Shown: positions 1 to 9,882, counted from the first letter of the stretch. The stretch: DNA of 30,018 nucleotides from Mycoplasmataceae bacterium (GCA_031278855.1 JAITJR010000015.1:1-30018), one strand, 5' to 3'. Made by a program: numbers and translations. Notes: generated by a model not told the origin, from the sequence alone.

Positions 1-536
1 ACACTGCCACTTTTTTTAAATTTTATAAAGAACAAATGTTGCTTGACAACATTCAACCTAATTTAGTTCATACCACCTTAGCTCAATGAGAAAATAATGC
101 ACAAATGGGTTGTATAATAACCCAAAACATTGATGGATTACATTCATTAGCGGGTAGTAAAAAAGTAATCGAATTACACGGTACGGTTAATCGAAATTAT
201 TGTATTAAATGTCATAAGTGATACCCGATATCATATGTGAAGAAATTTTTAACAATTCCCAAGTGTTCGTGTGGTGGTCTTGTTAGACCATTTGTGGTTT
301 TATATGGCGAATCATTACACGATGGTGTAATTGAAGCTTGTTATGAAGCATTAAGTAAAACCGATTTATTAATCGTTGCTGGTACAGGTTTAACGGTATC
401 TACCGCTAGTAGCGTTGTGAGTATGTTTCGTGGTAAATATTTAGTTATTTTAAATAACGAACCGACTTCATTTGATGATCGGGCACATTTAGTTATTCGT
501 CAAGATTTGTTTGAATTATTCAAAGAATTAACCTAA
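1..536 (+). CDS. SIR2-family NAD-dependent deacylase (sirtuin), 5' truncated by window edge
   Basis: The reading frame is open from base 3, with TGA read as Trp, to a TAA at 534-536. The start lies outside the window. Visible sirtuin motifs are TQNIDGLH (NAD and catalytic region), ELHG with the catalytic His, a zinc knuckle CIKC followed by CSCGG, the GES segment that follows the zinc module, and GTGLTVSTA near the C-terminus, which corresponds to the GTSL nucleotide-binding motif. Family members remove acetyl or longer acyl groups from lysine using NAD+. The gene converges on the lipid kinase gene and the two overlap by 9 nt. The family call is firm; the physiological substrate is unknown. 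Confidence 0.9.
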
Positions 537-1406
537 AAAATTAATTTTTTCTTTACCGATAGATACATTCATTACATCACTACCTTGCACGATAGTGCCA
601 TCGTATTGATAGGTCTTATTTGGCAATTTAATTTCAACTTTTTTACATTTTACGCTCGTTACCGCTCGCAACTTTAAAATATTACCATCCATAACTTTTT
701 TTAAATAAGGCAAAGTTTTAATTCGAGCAAATTTATTAACATAGGTAAAATTTAAATAATCATCATCAATTTTGGCTTCAGGGCACATTTTAATCCCACC
801 GCCAATAGCAATACCGTTGCCCACCGATAACAATAATGATGTAACTGGTGTTCATGCTCCGTTGTCAATGCGAATTTCGCTATGATGTCATTTAAAAAAT
901 AAAGTTTTGACGATTGTTGCAAATTTATAACGCATGCGATTGGATGATCACTTGAGTTTATAGTAAAATTTTAATACTTCGGTATCTAAACCAAAACCAA
1001 CCACATTTATAGCTCTTCGGTCGTTAACATTGATGTAGTTAATTTTTCGGGGTATTGTGGTTAATGCAAACTTCAAAGAAGTAATCGGGTCCTGTGTAGG
1101 AATTTTGGTAGCAGTAACGAAATCATTTCCGGAACCCGATGGGATTATGCCTAAGGTTACGATATTAAAATTTTGAATTCCGTTTACAATTTCGGAAATA
1201 GTACCATCCCCTCCTAAGCATATTATGGTAATGGGCTGATTTTTACTAGTTAGATATTTGGTAATCGCTTCGGCATGACCTTCATTTTGGGTTTCGTGAA
1301 CTTGAAATTTAAAGTCAATATTGAGCAGAAATTTTTTTACTAATATTCAGTTTTGTTTCGACAAACCATGACCTGCAACTGGATTGTAAATGAAATGATA
1401 TGTCAT
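528..1406 (-). CDS. Diacylglycerol kinase-like lipid kinase (DagK/YegS family)
   Basis: The 292-residue ORF is of normal family length and contains in-frame TGA Trp codons. The N-terminus MTYHFIYNPVAGHG is the usual first beta-strand with the NPxxG phosphate loop. LGGDGTISEIVNG carries the GGDGT signature, GIIPSGSGNDF the second nucleotide-binding motif, and SVGNGIAIGGGIKMCPEAKIDDD the lipid-binding beta-sandwich signature. The protein should phosphorylate diacylglycerol or a related lipid at the membrane, recycling lipid into phosphatidic acid. The start is supported by a TATAAT box 8 nt upstream. It lies 14 nt after the glycosidase gene on the same strand, so it may also be transcribed from upstream. 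Exact lipid specificity cannot be read from the sequence. Confidence 0.9.
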
Positions 1407-1414
1407 AGGCCGAA

Positions 1415-1420
1415 ATTATA
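1415..1420 (-). promoter_or_regulatory. -10 box of the lipid kinase gene
   Basis: TATAAT on the minus strand, 8 nt before the ATG at 1406. Transcription would begin at or next to the start codon, giving an essentially leaderless mRNA. It sits in the 14-nt gap after the glycosidase stop codon. Confidence 0.6.
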
Positions 1421-2914
1421 TTAGGTTTTACTAATAATATTCTTTCAATTATGCAGCAATATTTTGAGGTTTTTTGTTAACTTTTTGTAATTGAAAGATA
1501 AATCTTGACCGCCATTGGCGATGACATTTTTATATCAGATGTAACTTAATTTAGGTAACCTGGTACGATGGGGAGAACGAAAATTCACATGCACTAAACC
1601 ATAATTTTTTCGGTATCCTGCACTTGGTGAAAAAATATCGCAATATGTTCATAAACTATAGCCGATGACATTTTCTTTAGCTTGATATGCTTGTAGCACT
1701 TCCCGAAGATGGTCATGTAAGTATTGAATTCGTTTTTTATCTAAAATTAAACCTTTATCTTTTTTATCAAATAATCCCAATCCATTTTCTAAAATAAAAA
1801 TAGGAATATTTTTACCATATTTTTGGTGTAAAAAGTTTAAACCTGGTCTGATTTGACTCGGATCAATCGTTCACTTTCAGTTAGTATATTTAACATTTTG
1901 CAATGGGTAAACTATTTGAAATTTACCTGTGGGCGATTTTTCGCTCGGTTTTTTTGCTTGTTTCAACAAATAATCATATTCGCTGACGTAAAAAGGACGA
2001 TAGTAGTTTCAACCGATTAAATCCATCGGATATTTTTTGAGATAGTCTAAATCTTTTTGAGAAATATGAAATTTAATGCTGTTATTTTTAATGAAATCAT
2101 AAAAAATTTGCGGATATTTACCCAAAAAATATGGATCAAAATATAAACCTAAGTATCAGGCATTGTAAGCAATGACAGCTTGTCTAGCTTTTGGCGAATC
2201 ATGTGGGTATGGTAATGGTGGCGATCAATCATGGCCGACCCCAATCATCGCTTGTTTGTTAATATAACCTTTGTTTTTAGCTTTAATAAAAGCTTCCTTA
2301 CAAGTAGCTGAGGCTAATGCCAAGTGATGCACAGCTTTTACAAAAGCCGTTGGATTTTTGCGTTCAGGCGGGAAATAGTCGTCTAAATATCCAAAAGTTG
2401 TTAGCGATGAGTTTTCATCGCTCGTGAACCATATATCGCAATACTTACCGAGATATTTAAAGATAGTTGTTGCATATTTTTGGAATCATTTTACACAAGA
2501 ACGATTTTCCCATCCGCCTAATTTTTGTGCCCATAATGGTGTATCCCAATGATATAAAATGGGAATAATTTTTACGCCACATTTTAAAAATGATTCAAAT
2601 ACATTAACATAAAATTGCACTCCATCCATATTAATTTGTGTGGCATCATTAGGGAATATGCGAGTTCAGTCCAAACAATAAACTAAAGCATCCAATTTTA
2701 AATATTGACAAATTTTAGCATCTATTTTATATTGATGATAAAAATCACTCGCAATTTCAATGGAATTAATCTCTCGTTCAGGTTTATGGGGTGGTGGAAT
2801 GTAGAATTTTCGTTTCGTAAATTCGTCTCAAATTGAATCAGAACGATTCCCTAAATGCCTGCCACCCTCAATCTGGAAGGCGTTAGTAGTAGCACAAAAT
2901 AAAAATGGTTTCAT
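1421..2914 (-). CDS. Glycoside hydrolase family 1 (beta-glucosidase / 6-phospho-beta-glucosidase-like)
   Basis: The 497-residue protein has the length of a GH1 enzyme and many TGA Trp codons. The N-terminus FLFCATTNAFQIEGG matches the FLWGxATSAxQxEG sugar-binding motif with the Gln kept. A YHWDTPLWAQ-like segment matches the conserved YHWDxP. The nucleophile is Glu376 in ILENGLG, matching the family (T/E)NG motif. The acid/base motif, normally TxNEP, reads TSDENS here: Glu167 is kept, but the preceding Asn, which normally contacts the sugar 2-OH, is Asp, and Pro is Asn. It should cleave beta-glycosides in the cytoplasm. The adjacent GRP transporter argues for unphosphorylated substrates, but phospho-glycosidase activity is not excluded. 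Confidence 0.9.
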
Positions 2915-2923
2915 ATGGTAATA

Positions 2924-2929
2924 ATTATA
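2924..2929 (-). promoter_or_regulatory. -10 box of the GH1 gene
   Basis: TATAAT on the minus strand, 9 nt before the ATG at 2914. It overlaps the edge of the 64-bp repeat copy at 2925-2988, which places the imperfect palindrome CCTAAGGGAATTAGG (2935-2949) just upstream of the box, where an operator could lie. Confidence 0.55.
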
Positions 2930-2988
2930 GAAAGCCTAAGGGAATTAGGGGCATGAGTTCTAATCCATTAAAGTTAATTATTGTTAAA
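2925..2988. repeat. 64-bp direct repeat, copy 1 (GH1 promoter-proximal)
   Basis: It matches 3096-3159 at 58 of 64 positions. It contains the imperfect palindrome CCTAAGGGAATTAGG. The 230-bp stretch between the GH1 start and the end of the DUF4380 gene holds only this repeat pair and AT-rich sequence. On the minus strand both copies include the tail of an ORF ending in Asn-Asn-stop, so the region may be the relic of a duplicated gene end. Confidence 0.85.
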
Positions 2989-3095
2989 CTCGATGTTGAC
3001 TTTACCTACAAAATTAATTTTTAAAAAAATGGCGATTTCCCAAGCAATATTTGGGTTTAAGTTGTTTTTCTATTAAATTATCTGTTAAACTCGGG

Positions 3096-3159
3096 TTATA
3101 GAAATCCTAAGGGAATTAGAGGTATAAGTTCTAATCCATTAGAGTTAATTATTGCTAAA
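3096..3159. repeat. 64-bp direct repeat, copy 2 (3' end of DUF4380 gene)
   Basis: Second copy, 171 bp from the first. It spans the last codons and stop (3145-3147) of the DUF4380-like gene and the following noncoding DNA. The palindrome reads CCTAAGGGAATTAGA here, so one edge base differs. The bases TTAAACTCG occur both right after copy 1 and just before copy 2, consistent with a local duplication. Confidence 0.85.
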
Positions 3160-4074
3160 TATTTTAGCGATATCGTCGTCGGATTGCATTGAACCTATTC
3201 GCGACGAAATTCGCTCTAATTTTCATGTCTCAACATGAGTGATGCTGTGCTTCGGTTTTAGTTGTACTAATTTTGACAAAGTTTCAATTTCTAGAAAATG
3301 TTGATTAGTATATGTTTCACACGAACATCCGCCATCAGGATAGTGACCAGTATCATCATGCAAATAAGATATGGTAAATTTGTAATTATTGAGTAAGTAT
3401 ATGGCTTGACCAATGCGATAATCAAAACCTAATTTTATTGGTGTTTGGTTGTTAGGATCCATCTTTAATGAGCAGTATTTATTCCCTAAAAATAACCTTG
3501 GATCATTTAGGCGAGTGTAAGGTCATAGCACTAATTTACGATTTGGTAAAAAACCAGTATCTGCATCGTTCAACTTAAAAATGGCAACTCCTTGTGGAGC
3601 CATTTGAGTTAGAGCTCAAACTGCCAATTCAACTTGCTTGTTACCTTGATTAACAATCGTATGTTTAATTTCAATGTTACCTGGATTAATGGTAATCTCT
3701 CATTTTATTTTTAAGTTAACTACTGGTAACTTTGGGGCAATGATGCATAGTTTATTATTTTTTAGTTTAACCTCAATTGGTTGATTGTCAGGAGCATAGG
3801 TATAAATGCTCTCTGGGCTTGCTCATAACCTGTGCCCACCATAGCAATGTCAAGCATCATTTTGAAAGATTTTATGATGATTAGCATTGTTCATACGAAA
3901 GACATCATGGTTATCTTGAAACAATAAATTACACTTATCATTGGGGCCAAAGAAAATAATTCTAGGACCAAATGATTTGGTAATAATTAGATAGTATAAA
4001 TCAGTCCTAATTTCGATACATTTTTGAAAGGTTTTATAAGTTATTTCTTTTATTTGAAATTGGGTAAGACTCAT
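3145..4074 (-). CDS. DUF4380 / aldose-epimerase-like beta-sandwich protein
   Basis: A 309-residue ORF using TGA as Trp. The N-terminal half has SFGPRIIFFG, typical of mutarotase-fold proteins, then YGGHRLWASPE around residue 80, the signature of DUF4380 proteins (galactose mutarotase-like superfamily). The C-terminal half has YPDGGCSCETYTNQHFLEIE and later LKPKHSITHVETW, which match the conserved C-terminal block of the same family. It probably binds a carbohydrate and may interconvert anomers, but no enzymatic activity is established for the family. The setting between a glycosidase and a divergent sugar transporter supports a role in sugar use. A TATAAT box 6 nt before the ATG fixes the start. 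Confidence 0.75.
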
Positions 4075-4109
4075 GAAATTATTATATACTTGGACTATAG
4101 AAAATAAAT
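4075..4109. promoter_or_regulatory. Compact divergent promoter between DUF4380 gene and sugar transporter
   Basis: Only 35 bp separate the two start codons. On the minus strand TATAAT (4081-4086) lies 6 nt from the ATG at 4074. On the plus strand TATAGA (4096-4101) lies 8 nt from the ATG at 4110. Each -35 region must lie inside the opposite coding region, so the two promoters overlap and could not easily fire independently. One regulator bound here would control both directions. Confidence 0.6.
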
Positions 4110-5144
4110 ATGTGAATACTTGTAGGACTTATTCCAGCATTATCATGAGGAATACAGCCAATTGTTATTACTAAAATTGGTGGGCGGCCTGTCAATCAGA
4201 TTATTGGTACAACGGTTGGGACATTTTGGGTTTCATTGTTTGTGTTCATGTGTATGAATAGTGTTGGTGGTGGATACCAATACGATAGTGTTGTCTTTTG
4301 GTGTAGTTTTGCTAGTGGATTTGGCTGATGTATTGGGCAAATTTTACAATACACTACTTTTAAAATATTGGGGGTGGCAAAAGCCATGCCGTTATCGACG
4401 GGACTACAGTTAATTTTGATAAATATTTTTAGTGTGGTGGCGTATGGTGAATGGCGTAGTCCAACTTTCCCATGACAAATTATGACGACTGGCTTTGCTG
4501 CCGTAGTTTTGATTATTATTGGAGTCGTTTGTATTGCCTATAAACAGAAAAAACCAGAGCCAGGGTTTAAGCCAGAAACAGTTGTTCGTCCTAAAGTTAA
4601 ATTATTGGGAATTATCATGATTTTTGCAGTTGGAACTATTGGTTTTTTATGTTATTTTGCTTTAGGTGAATTACCAAGTAATCTATGAAGATTTGGTTCA
4701 AGTTATAAACTACCACCCGTGTTTGAAGATAAAACGAGATATGGTTTTATACAATTTTTCCCTCAAGCAATTGGAATGGTATTAGTTGCAATTTTATATG
4801 CTTTCTATGAATGATTTAAACCATGTTTTGGTCCGAAAAAAATATCATTAGCAGTAGCTACTCGTAATTCGCCTTTTGTTCAATCGAAATCTTACTTTAA
4901 TATGATCGATGGGTTAATATTTGCTTCGGCAGCTCTTTCAATTTTGTTATCTAAAGCTCACAATGGGACGGCTACCGCTACTAGTTTAAGTCAAACCAAC
5001 ATTATCATCGCCACATTGGGTGGGTTGTTTATTTTAAAGGAACGTAAACCTAAAAAAGAATTGATTGCAACATTATGTGGATTAGGGTTAGTTGTAATAG
5101 GTGGAACGATTATTGGTTTAATGCCCACTATATTTCATGAATAA
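4110..5144 (+). CDS. GRP-family sugar transporter (glucose/ribose uptake, GlcU/RbsU-like)
   Basis: A 344-residue, very hydrophobic protein with about ten membrane segments, interrupted by TGA Trp codons. The N-terminus MWILVGLIPALSWGIQPIVI, then GGRPVNQIIGTTVG, and later GQILQYTTFKILGVAKAMP with LSTGLQLI and GEW, match the glucose/ribose porter (GRP) family of the drug/metabolite superfamily. The second half repeats the fold and ends with GGLFILKERKPKKE and a final helix. Such proteins import glucose or ribose, probably with protons. A hydrophilic central loop (residues about 150-170) makes it longer than the usual 285-290. It diverges from the DUF4380 and GH1 genes. The sugar cannot be assigned from sequence. 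Confidence 0.8.
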
Positions 5145-5411
5145 ACATTAATACCATGTTTCAAATTGATTTTTATTCGTAAAGTGATTTTTAGTGCTTC
5201 GCCATGTTTATTGTAGGTAGCTTGAGCGTAACAAAAATAATTCTAAGTAAGCAAAAAAAATAACAACATTTTAACGCTTTAACTTATATCAAAATAATGC
5301 TTGTCACTTCAAGAACTTTATGATTAACTGCTAAACTTAGGAAAATTAATAGTTAATTTTAGATATACATATTACCGACGAGACTTTTTTACAAGAAAAG
5401 TTTGATTTTTC

Positions 5412-5433
5412 AATGCTAAACTAGCATTTTTTT
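5412..5433 (+). terminator. Rho-independent terminator in the 5145-5506 gap
   Basis: AATGCTA-AAC-TAGCATT followed by five more T. The 7-bp stem, 3-nt loop and T run are typical. It lies 268 nt after the sugar transporter and 62 nt before the next promoter. The rest of the 362-bp gap is AT-rich with no convincing ORF; a weak all-A/T hairpin occurs at 5342-5360. Confidence 0.6.
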
Positions 5434-5494
5434 GACTTCAAACTGCGAAACTCAGGTGATTAACGGAGAAACGATTGAAGTATGCTAAACCATG

Positions 5495-5500
5495 TATAAT
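5495..5500 (+). promoter_or_regulatory. -10 box of plsC operon
   Basis: TATAAT, then 6 nt, then ATG (5507). The spacing predicts an mRNA starting at the initiation codon. No good -35 box is visible, which is common in mycoplasmas. Confidence 0.65.
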
Positions 5501-5506
5501 TGAACC

Positions 5507-6307
5507 ATGAAAAAATTTCTGTTTGCTATTTTACATTTTATGGGGTTGCCTTTCGTCGCTTTCGCATTTGCAGTGGGCATTCTAGGGTTAAAAGGGAAAG
5601 CTAAAAAATATCAAAAAATGGGCGAAGCTTATTTACCTGTTGATCGATATCGTGCAGTGTATAAGTTATGCAAAAAAGCTCTATATATTAAGCATGTAAA
5701 AGTTGAGACTAAAGGTTTTGATCGAATTCCGAAAAAACCAGTGTTATTTATCATTAATCATAAATCGCAAATTGATCCCATTCTTTTGATCAAAATTTTA
5801 TTTGAACAATCAGGTCTACCGTATTTTAGTATTGTAAGTAAAATTGAAAATACTGATTCTAAAGTTGTCAATGCCGCGATGCAATTAATCGATACTATTT
5901 ATGTAGAACGAGGTAATTTACGTCAACAATATGAAGCTTTTGAAGAGCAAATTAGAGCAGTTAATGCAGGACGTAGTGTCGTTATTTTTGCTGAAGGTAC
6001 GAGAATTTACCAACATGACATTGGTGAAATGAAACCAGCTGCTTTTAAAGTTTCACAAAAAACCTATATTCCAATTGTCCCGATTGTAATCTATGGTTCT
6101 AGTGGTTTATGGGATAAAAATAAACAATATAAAAATCGTGATCGAAAAATTTATGTTGAATTGTTGGATGTAGTTAATCACCATACTTTTGTAAACATGA
6201 AAGACGAATATATTAGCGAACAAATTCGTAACATAATCGCTTCACGTTATAATGAAATGCATAAATTAGCACAAGAGCATAAACCAATTTTTCTAGAAAG
6301 GGACTAG
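5507..6307 (+). CDS. plsC: 1-acyl-sn-glycerol-3-phosphate acyltransferase
   Basis: A 266-residue protein with an N-terminal hydrophobic segment (residues 4-28). The acyltransferase motif NHKSQID places His85 and Asp90 in the HX4D catalytic pair. FAEGTRI (residues 161-167) is the EGTR phosphate-binding motif, and VPIVIYGSS is the usual third block. It transfers an acyl group to lysophosphatidic acid at the membrane, making phosphatidic acid; plsY in this window supplies the preceding step. The start is fixed by the TATAAT box 6 nt upstream. The stop codon is followed directly by the thyA ATG, so it heads a probable plsC-thyA-folA-scpA-scpB operon. Confidence 0.93.
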   Translation: MKKFLFAILHFMGLPFVAFAFAVGILGLKGKAKKYQKMGEAYLPVDRYRAVYKLCKKALYIKHVKVETKGFDRIPKKPVLFIINHKSQIDPILLIKILFEQSGLPYFSIVSKIENTDSKVVNAAMQLIDTIYVERGNLRQQYEAFEEQIRAVNAGRSVVIFAEGTRIYQHDIGEMKPAAFKVSQKTYIPIVPIVIYGSSGLWDKNKQYKNRDRKIYVELLDVVNHHTFVNMKDEYISEQIRNIIASRYNEMHKLAQEHKPIFLERD

Positions 6308-7177
6308 ATGAAACAATATTTGGAATTACTGCAACATATTCTTAACAAAGGTGAACATCGACATAATCGTACAGCAATTGACACTATTTCCACTTTCGGT
6401 TATCAGAATCGATATGATATTAGTCAATATTTCCCATTATTAACTACCAAAAAAGTATTTTATAAATCAATGATTCATGAATTACTTTGATTTATTCGCG
6501 GGGATACCAATATTAAGTATCTAGTTGATAATAATTGTAACATTTGAAACGAGTGACCTTATGAAGCTTTTAAAAAATCACTAGACTTTCACGGTGAATC
6601 GCTCCAAGTATTTATTGATAAAATTAAAACTGATGAAAATTTCGCCAAAAAGCACGGTGATTTAGGTCCAGTTTATGGGAAGCAATGACGTAATTTTTTA
6701 GGGGTTGACCAATTACAAAATGTCATTGATCAAATAAAAACTAATCCAAATTCACGTCGATTAATTGTTTGTGCCTGAAATCCAACCGAAGTAGATAAAA
6801 TGATGTTACCACCTTGTCATTCACTTTTTCAATTTTATGTAGATAAGCACGGTGGTTTATCGTGTGAATTATATCAGCGTAGTGCCGATGCTTTTCTTGG
6901 TGTCCCGTTTAATATTGCTTCATACTCTTTGTTAGTTTATATTGTTGCTGCGATCACAGGCTTAAGGCCAAAAGAATTTGTCCATACTTTTGGCGATCTA
7001 CATATCTATGTTAATCATCTTGAACAAGTTAAAGAGCAATTATCACGTGTGCCTGGGCAATTGCCGACTCTAAAAATTAAACGTATTCCCAAAAATATTG
7101 CTGAATTTACCATTGACGATTTTGAGATAATTGACTATAACCCACAAGGAGTTATTCGAGCGGAGGTTGCAGTTTAA
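6308..7177 (+). CDS. thyA: Thymidylate synthase
   Basis: A 289-residue complete enzyme once four or more TGA codons are read as Trp. The N-terminus has [20 protein letters not shown] with the folate and dUMP contacts, then YGKQWRNF. Cys170 in [12 protein letters not shown] is the nucleophile. [17 protein letters not shown] and [10 protein letters not shown] are the remaining signature blocks, and the C-terminus ends in VAV as is typical. It methylates dUMP to dTMP using methylene-tetrahydrofolate and releases dihydrofolate, which the next gene product recycles. It starts immediately after plsC with no gap. Confidence 0.97.
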
Positions 7178-7178
7178 T

Positions 7179-7634
7179 ATGATTAGTTTAATATGGGCAC
7201 AAGATTTAAATAAAGGAATTGGTATTGATAATTTGTTACCTTGGAATATTAAGGAAGAAATGGAACACTTTCGTAATATTACTCGTAATCAAATTGTGGT
7301 AATGGGTCAAAGAACATTTGAATCAATTGGTAAGCCTTTAATAAATCGCTTAAATATTGTTATTTCTGATGATCATAATTTTAAATGTGATGGAGTCATT
7401 GTTTATCATGACATTCAAAAATTAATTGATGATTACAAGAATAAGCATATTTACATTATTGGTGGTAAAACTATCTATGAGTTATTTGCACCTATCGCCG
7501 ACGAACTAATTGTTTCTAAAATTAAAAAAACATATGATTGTAATCGCTATCTCAATATTGATTTTAGTCCATTTCGTCTTGCTAAAACCGAACACCACCC
7601 AGATTTCGCCGCAGAATGATGAGCACGTAAATAA
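7179..7634 (+). CDS. folA: Dihydrofolate reductase
   Basis: A 151-residue protein of normal length. MISLIWAQDLNKGIG is the nucleotide-binding start; an upstream in-frame ATG at 7131 lies inside thyA and is rejected. LPWNIKEEMEHFR carries the catalytic acidic residue (Glu27), VVMGQRTFESIG the NADPH-binding loop, and IYIIGGKTIYELF the conserved GG motif. GGAGG (7162-7166) is a clear Shine-Dalgarno. Two consecutive TGA codons (Trp-Trp) precede the end. It reduces dihydrofolate, closing the thymidylate cycle with thyA one base upstream. Confidence 0.95.
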
Positions 7635-7636
7635 TA

Positions 7637-8434
7637 ATGACTTCACCAGCAACAACTATTTTGAATCTGAAGTTAAATGACTTTGATGGTCCGATTGATT
7701 TATTAGAATCATTAATTCGTGAGCATAAAATGGATATTTTAAATTTAGATGTCGCAGCTTTAGCGGCACAATATTTAGAATTTGTTCAGCGACATATTAA
7801 TGACATTTCCATTGATGATGCTAGTGAGTATTTATTAATGGCAACATATCTACTTGAATTAAAATCAAAGAAAGTATTGCCAGTGGAAAATTTAATGGTA
7901 GGAAACTCTAATTTCGAGTTAGAACGAGATCGGTTAGTCCATCGCATTATTGAATATCGTAAATATAAAGATGCTATACCACAATTGTTAACTAATCAAA
8001 ATAAACGATTAGAAATGTATGCTAAACAAGCCGATGATTTGGAAGCTTATGTTCCCGAAGAAACCATAATGGCTGAACTCCCACAAGCCATTGATCCATC
8101 TCGCTTGATGAAAGCAATGGAAAAAGCTTTTGAAAAATGAAAATTATCATTATTTACTCATCATAAAATTTTAGTGCAGGAATTATCGGTTGATGATGTT
8201 GAAAAAGAAATTATTAATTATTTAAATACACATGATTTTCAACAAATATCTTTCAGTGATTATTTAAAAAGCATAGACGAATTAAAGTTAAGTCAGCAAT
8301 ACATTGTTACTTGTTTTTCGGCATTATTAGAACTTGTGAAATATCGTAAAATTAATTTAACTCAAAGTGATTTAGAAGACGATATTTTCTTTGCTAAGAC
8401 TTTGCCAAGTGATGAGGCACGAGATTTATTATAA
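7637..8434 (+). CDS. scpA: Segregation and condensation protein A (kleisin)
   Basis: A 265-residue protein. LNDFDGPIDLLESLIREHKMDI is the hallmark ScpA N-terminus, followed by DISIDDASEYLLMATYLLELKSKKVLP. A helical middle part and a short winged-helix C-terminus (residues about 190-260) follow. It bridges the heads of the SMC ATPase and recruits ScpB for chromosome condensation and segregation. It starts 2 nt after folA. One TGA Trp codon lies near residue 169. Confidence 0.95.
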
Positions 8435-8447
8435 ATAGGAGCATATT

Positions 8448-9014
8448 ATGAATATTAAATCAGTAATTGAAAGCATACTTTACGTTAGTGGTAACGATGG
8501 GATCGATATTAGCGATATTAAAAAAGTGGTTAATATCCCCACCGATGATATTCGTAAAGTTATTCAAGCGATGAAAGAAAGTTATGATAACAACCCTGAT
8601 AGCGGTTTTATTATTAAACCATACGGCACACATTATTATCTTTTGACTAAGCCTGTTAATAAAGAATTTATTAGTAAATTAATTGACGTTCGGTTAAAGA
8701 ATCCGTTGAGTCCAGCCGTAATGGAGACGTTAGCCATTATTGCTTATAACAATCCGTGTCCTGGTGTAAAAGTGGATGAAATTAGAGGTACTTCTAGTGA
8801 AAACGCTCTTAAACGACTAGAATCGTTAGAATTAATTAAAAATATTGGTCGTGCCGCTACTCCAGGACGTCCTTATATTTATGAAATTACCCAAAAGTTT
8901 TTTAATTTATTTGGCATTAAATCGCTCCAAGATCTACCAAAAATTAATCAAGATACCAACGATATTGAAAACCTAGATTTTTTTAATGCCAATCGCTTTG
9001 AAGAAGAAAAATAA
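8448..9014 (+). CDS. scpB: Segregation and condensation protein B
   Basis: A 188-residue protein with two winged-helix domains: the start IKSVIESILYVSGNDGIDI, the signature SPAVMETLAIIAYNNPC near residue 90, and ATPGRPYIYEITQKFFNLFGI. It forms a homodimer on ScpA in the SMC complex. A Shine-Dalgarno AGGAG lies 8 nt before the ATG. The TAA ends at 9014 and the opposing degV stop begins at 9015, so the two convergent genes abut with no gap or visible terminator. Confidence 0.95.
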   Translation: MNIKSVIESILYVSGNDGIDISDIKKVVNIPTDDIRKVIQAMKESYDNNPDSGFIIKPYGTHYYLLTKPVNKEFISKLIDVRLKNPLSPAVMETLAIIAYNNPCPGVKVDEIRGTSSENALKRLESLELIKNIGRAATPGRPYIYEITQKFFNLFGIKSLQDLPKINQDTNDIENLDFFNANRFEEEK

Positions 9015-9875
9015 TTATTCTAAGTCCATGCCAAAAGCAAAAAAATTGGGACCAACGTGAGCAGTAATAACACTAGGTAATTCTGCGTATTCAATTTTTA
9101 TGTTAGGATAAAAAGTTTTTAAAATCTCTAAATATTGATCGATATTAAATTTTTTATTAGCATGACTATTAGTAAAAACTATAAAACGATTAATTTGACT
9201 ATGATTAAGCGGAATTAAATCAGCCAAAGCATCTTGGGCACGTTTTATCGTTTCATCAGGTTTACTAGCTTTGTTGCGAAATAATAAACCAGATTTATCA
9301 AGTGTAATAATTAACTTCAAACCAAACATTTTAATCAAAATAGACTTGAAATTACTTACCCGCCCACCTTTTTTTAGTTGTGAAACATCTGGAACAATTA
9401 AAACAGCAGCCCGTTTATCTTTAACATTGGATAAATAATTAGTAATAAAAGCATCGTCTAATTTGCCTTCGCTTTCAGCTTTTAGTAAATCAACTATGGT
9501 TCATTCAGATAAACGTCCTACCATAGTTTGATCATAAACTTTTAGAGTCTTATATTCATTTTCTAACATTTTTCAAGTGTTATGTGTGCCTGAAATAGTG
9601 CTAGGGATTGTCAAAGCATAGATATGTTCATATTCTTTTGTCAATTTCTCAACCATTTCAACCACACTACCTAAAATTGGTTGCGATGTTTTGATATCTA
9701 CGCCACTATCAATTTTTTCACAAATTTGGGCATTAAATATATCAACTTGGTCTAAGTAAGAGATGGTCTTAGCTTTTGCAGTTTCAATAATTTCCATGGG
9801 TACAACATACACATTCGCATATTGATTATTTTTAATTCCAAACGATGAGTCAATTAAAATAGCATTTTTTTTCAT
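9015..9875 (-). CDS. DegV-family fatty-acid-binding protein
   Basis: A 286-residue ORF with in-frame TGA Trp codons. It shows the DegV pattern: N-terminal KKNAILIDSSFGI, VPMEI, KTSQPILGSVVEM, IPSTISGTHNTW, LKKGGRVS, and C-terminal VITAHVGPNFFAFG. Family members bind a long-chain fatty acid; in Firmicutes the related FakB proteins present it to the kinase FakA. With plsC, plsY and a lipid kinase in the same window it fits exogenous fatty-acid use. TATAAT lies 7 nt before the ATG, predicting a leaderless transcript. Confidence 0.93.
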
Positions 9876-9882
9876 AGCACCA

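Noticed and set aside
5342..5360. A/T-only hairpin as a terminator
   Set aside because: No G-C pairs and no separate T tract; such palindromes are expected in AT-rich DNA.
6308..6490. thyA and other genes seeming to be broken pseudogenes
   Set aside because: Every break is a TGA at a conserved Trp position; under code 4 the genes are intact.
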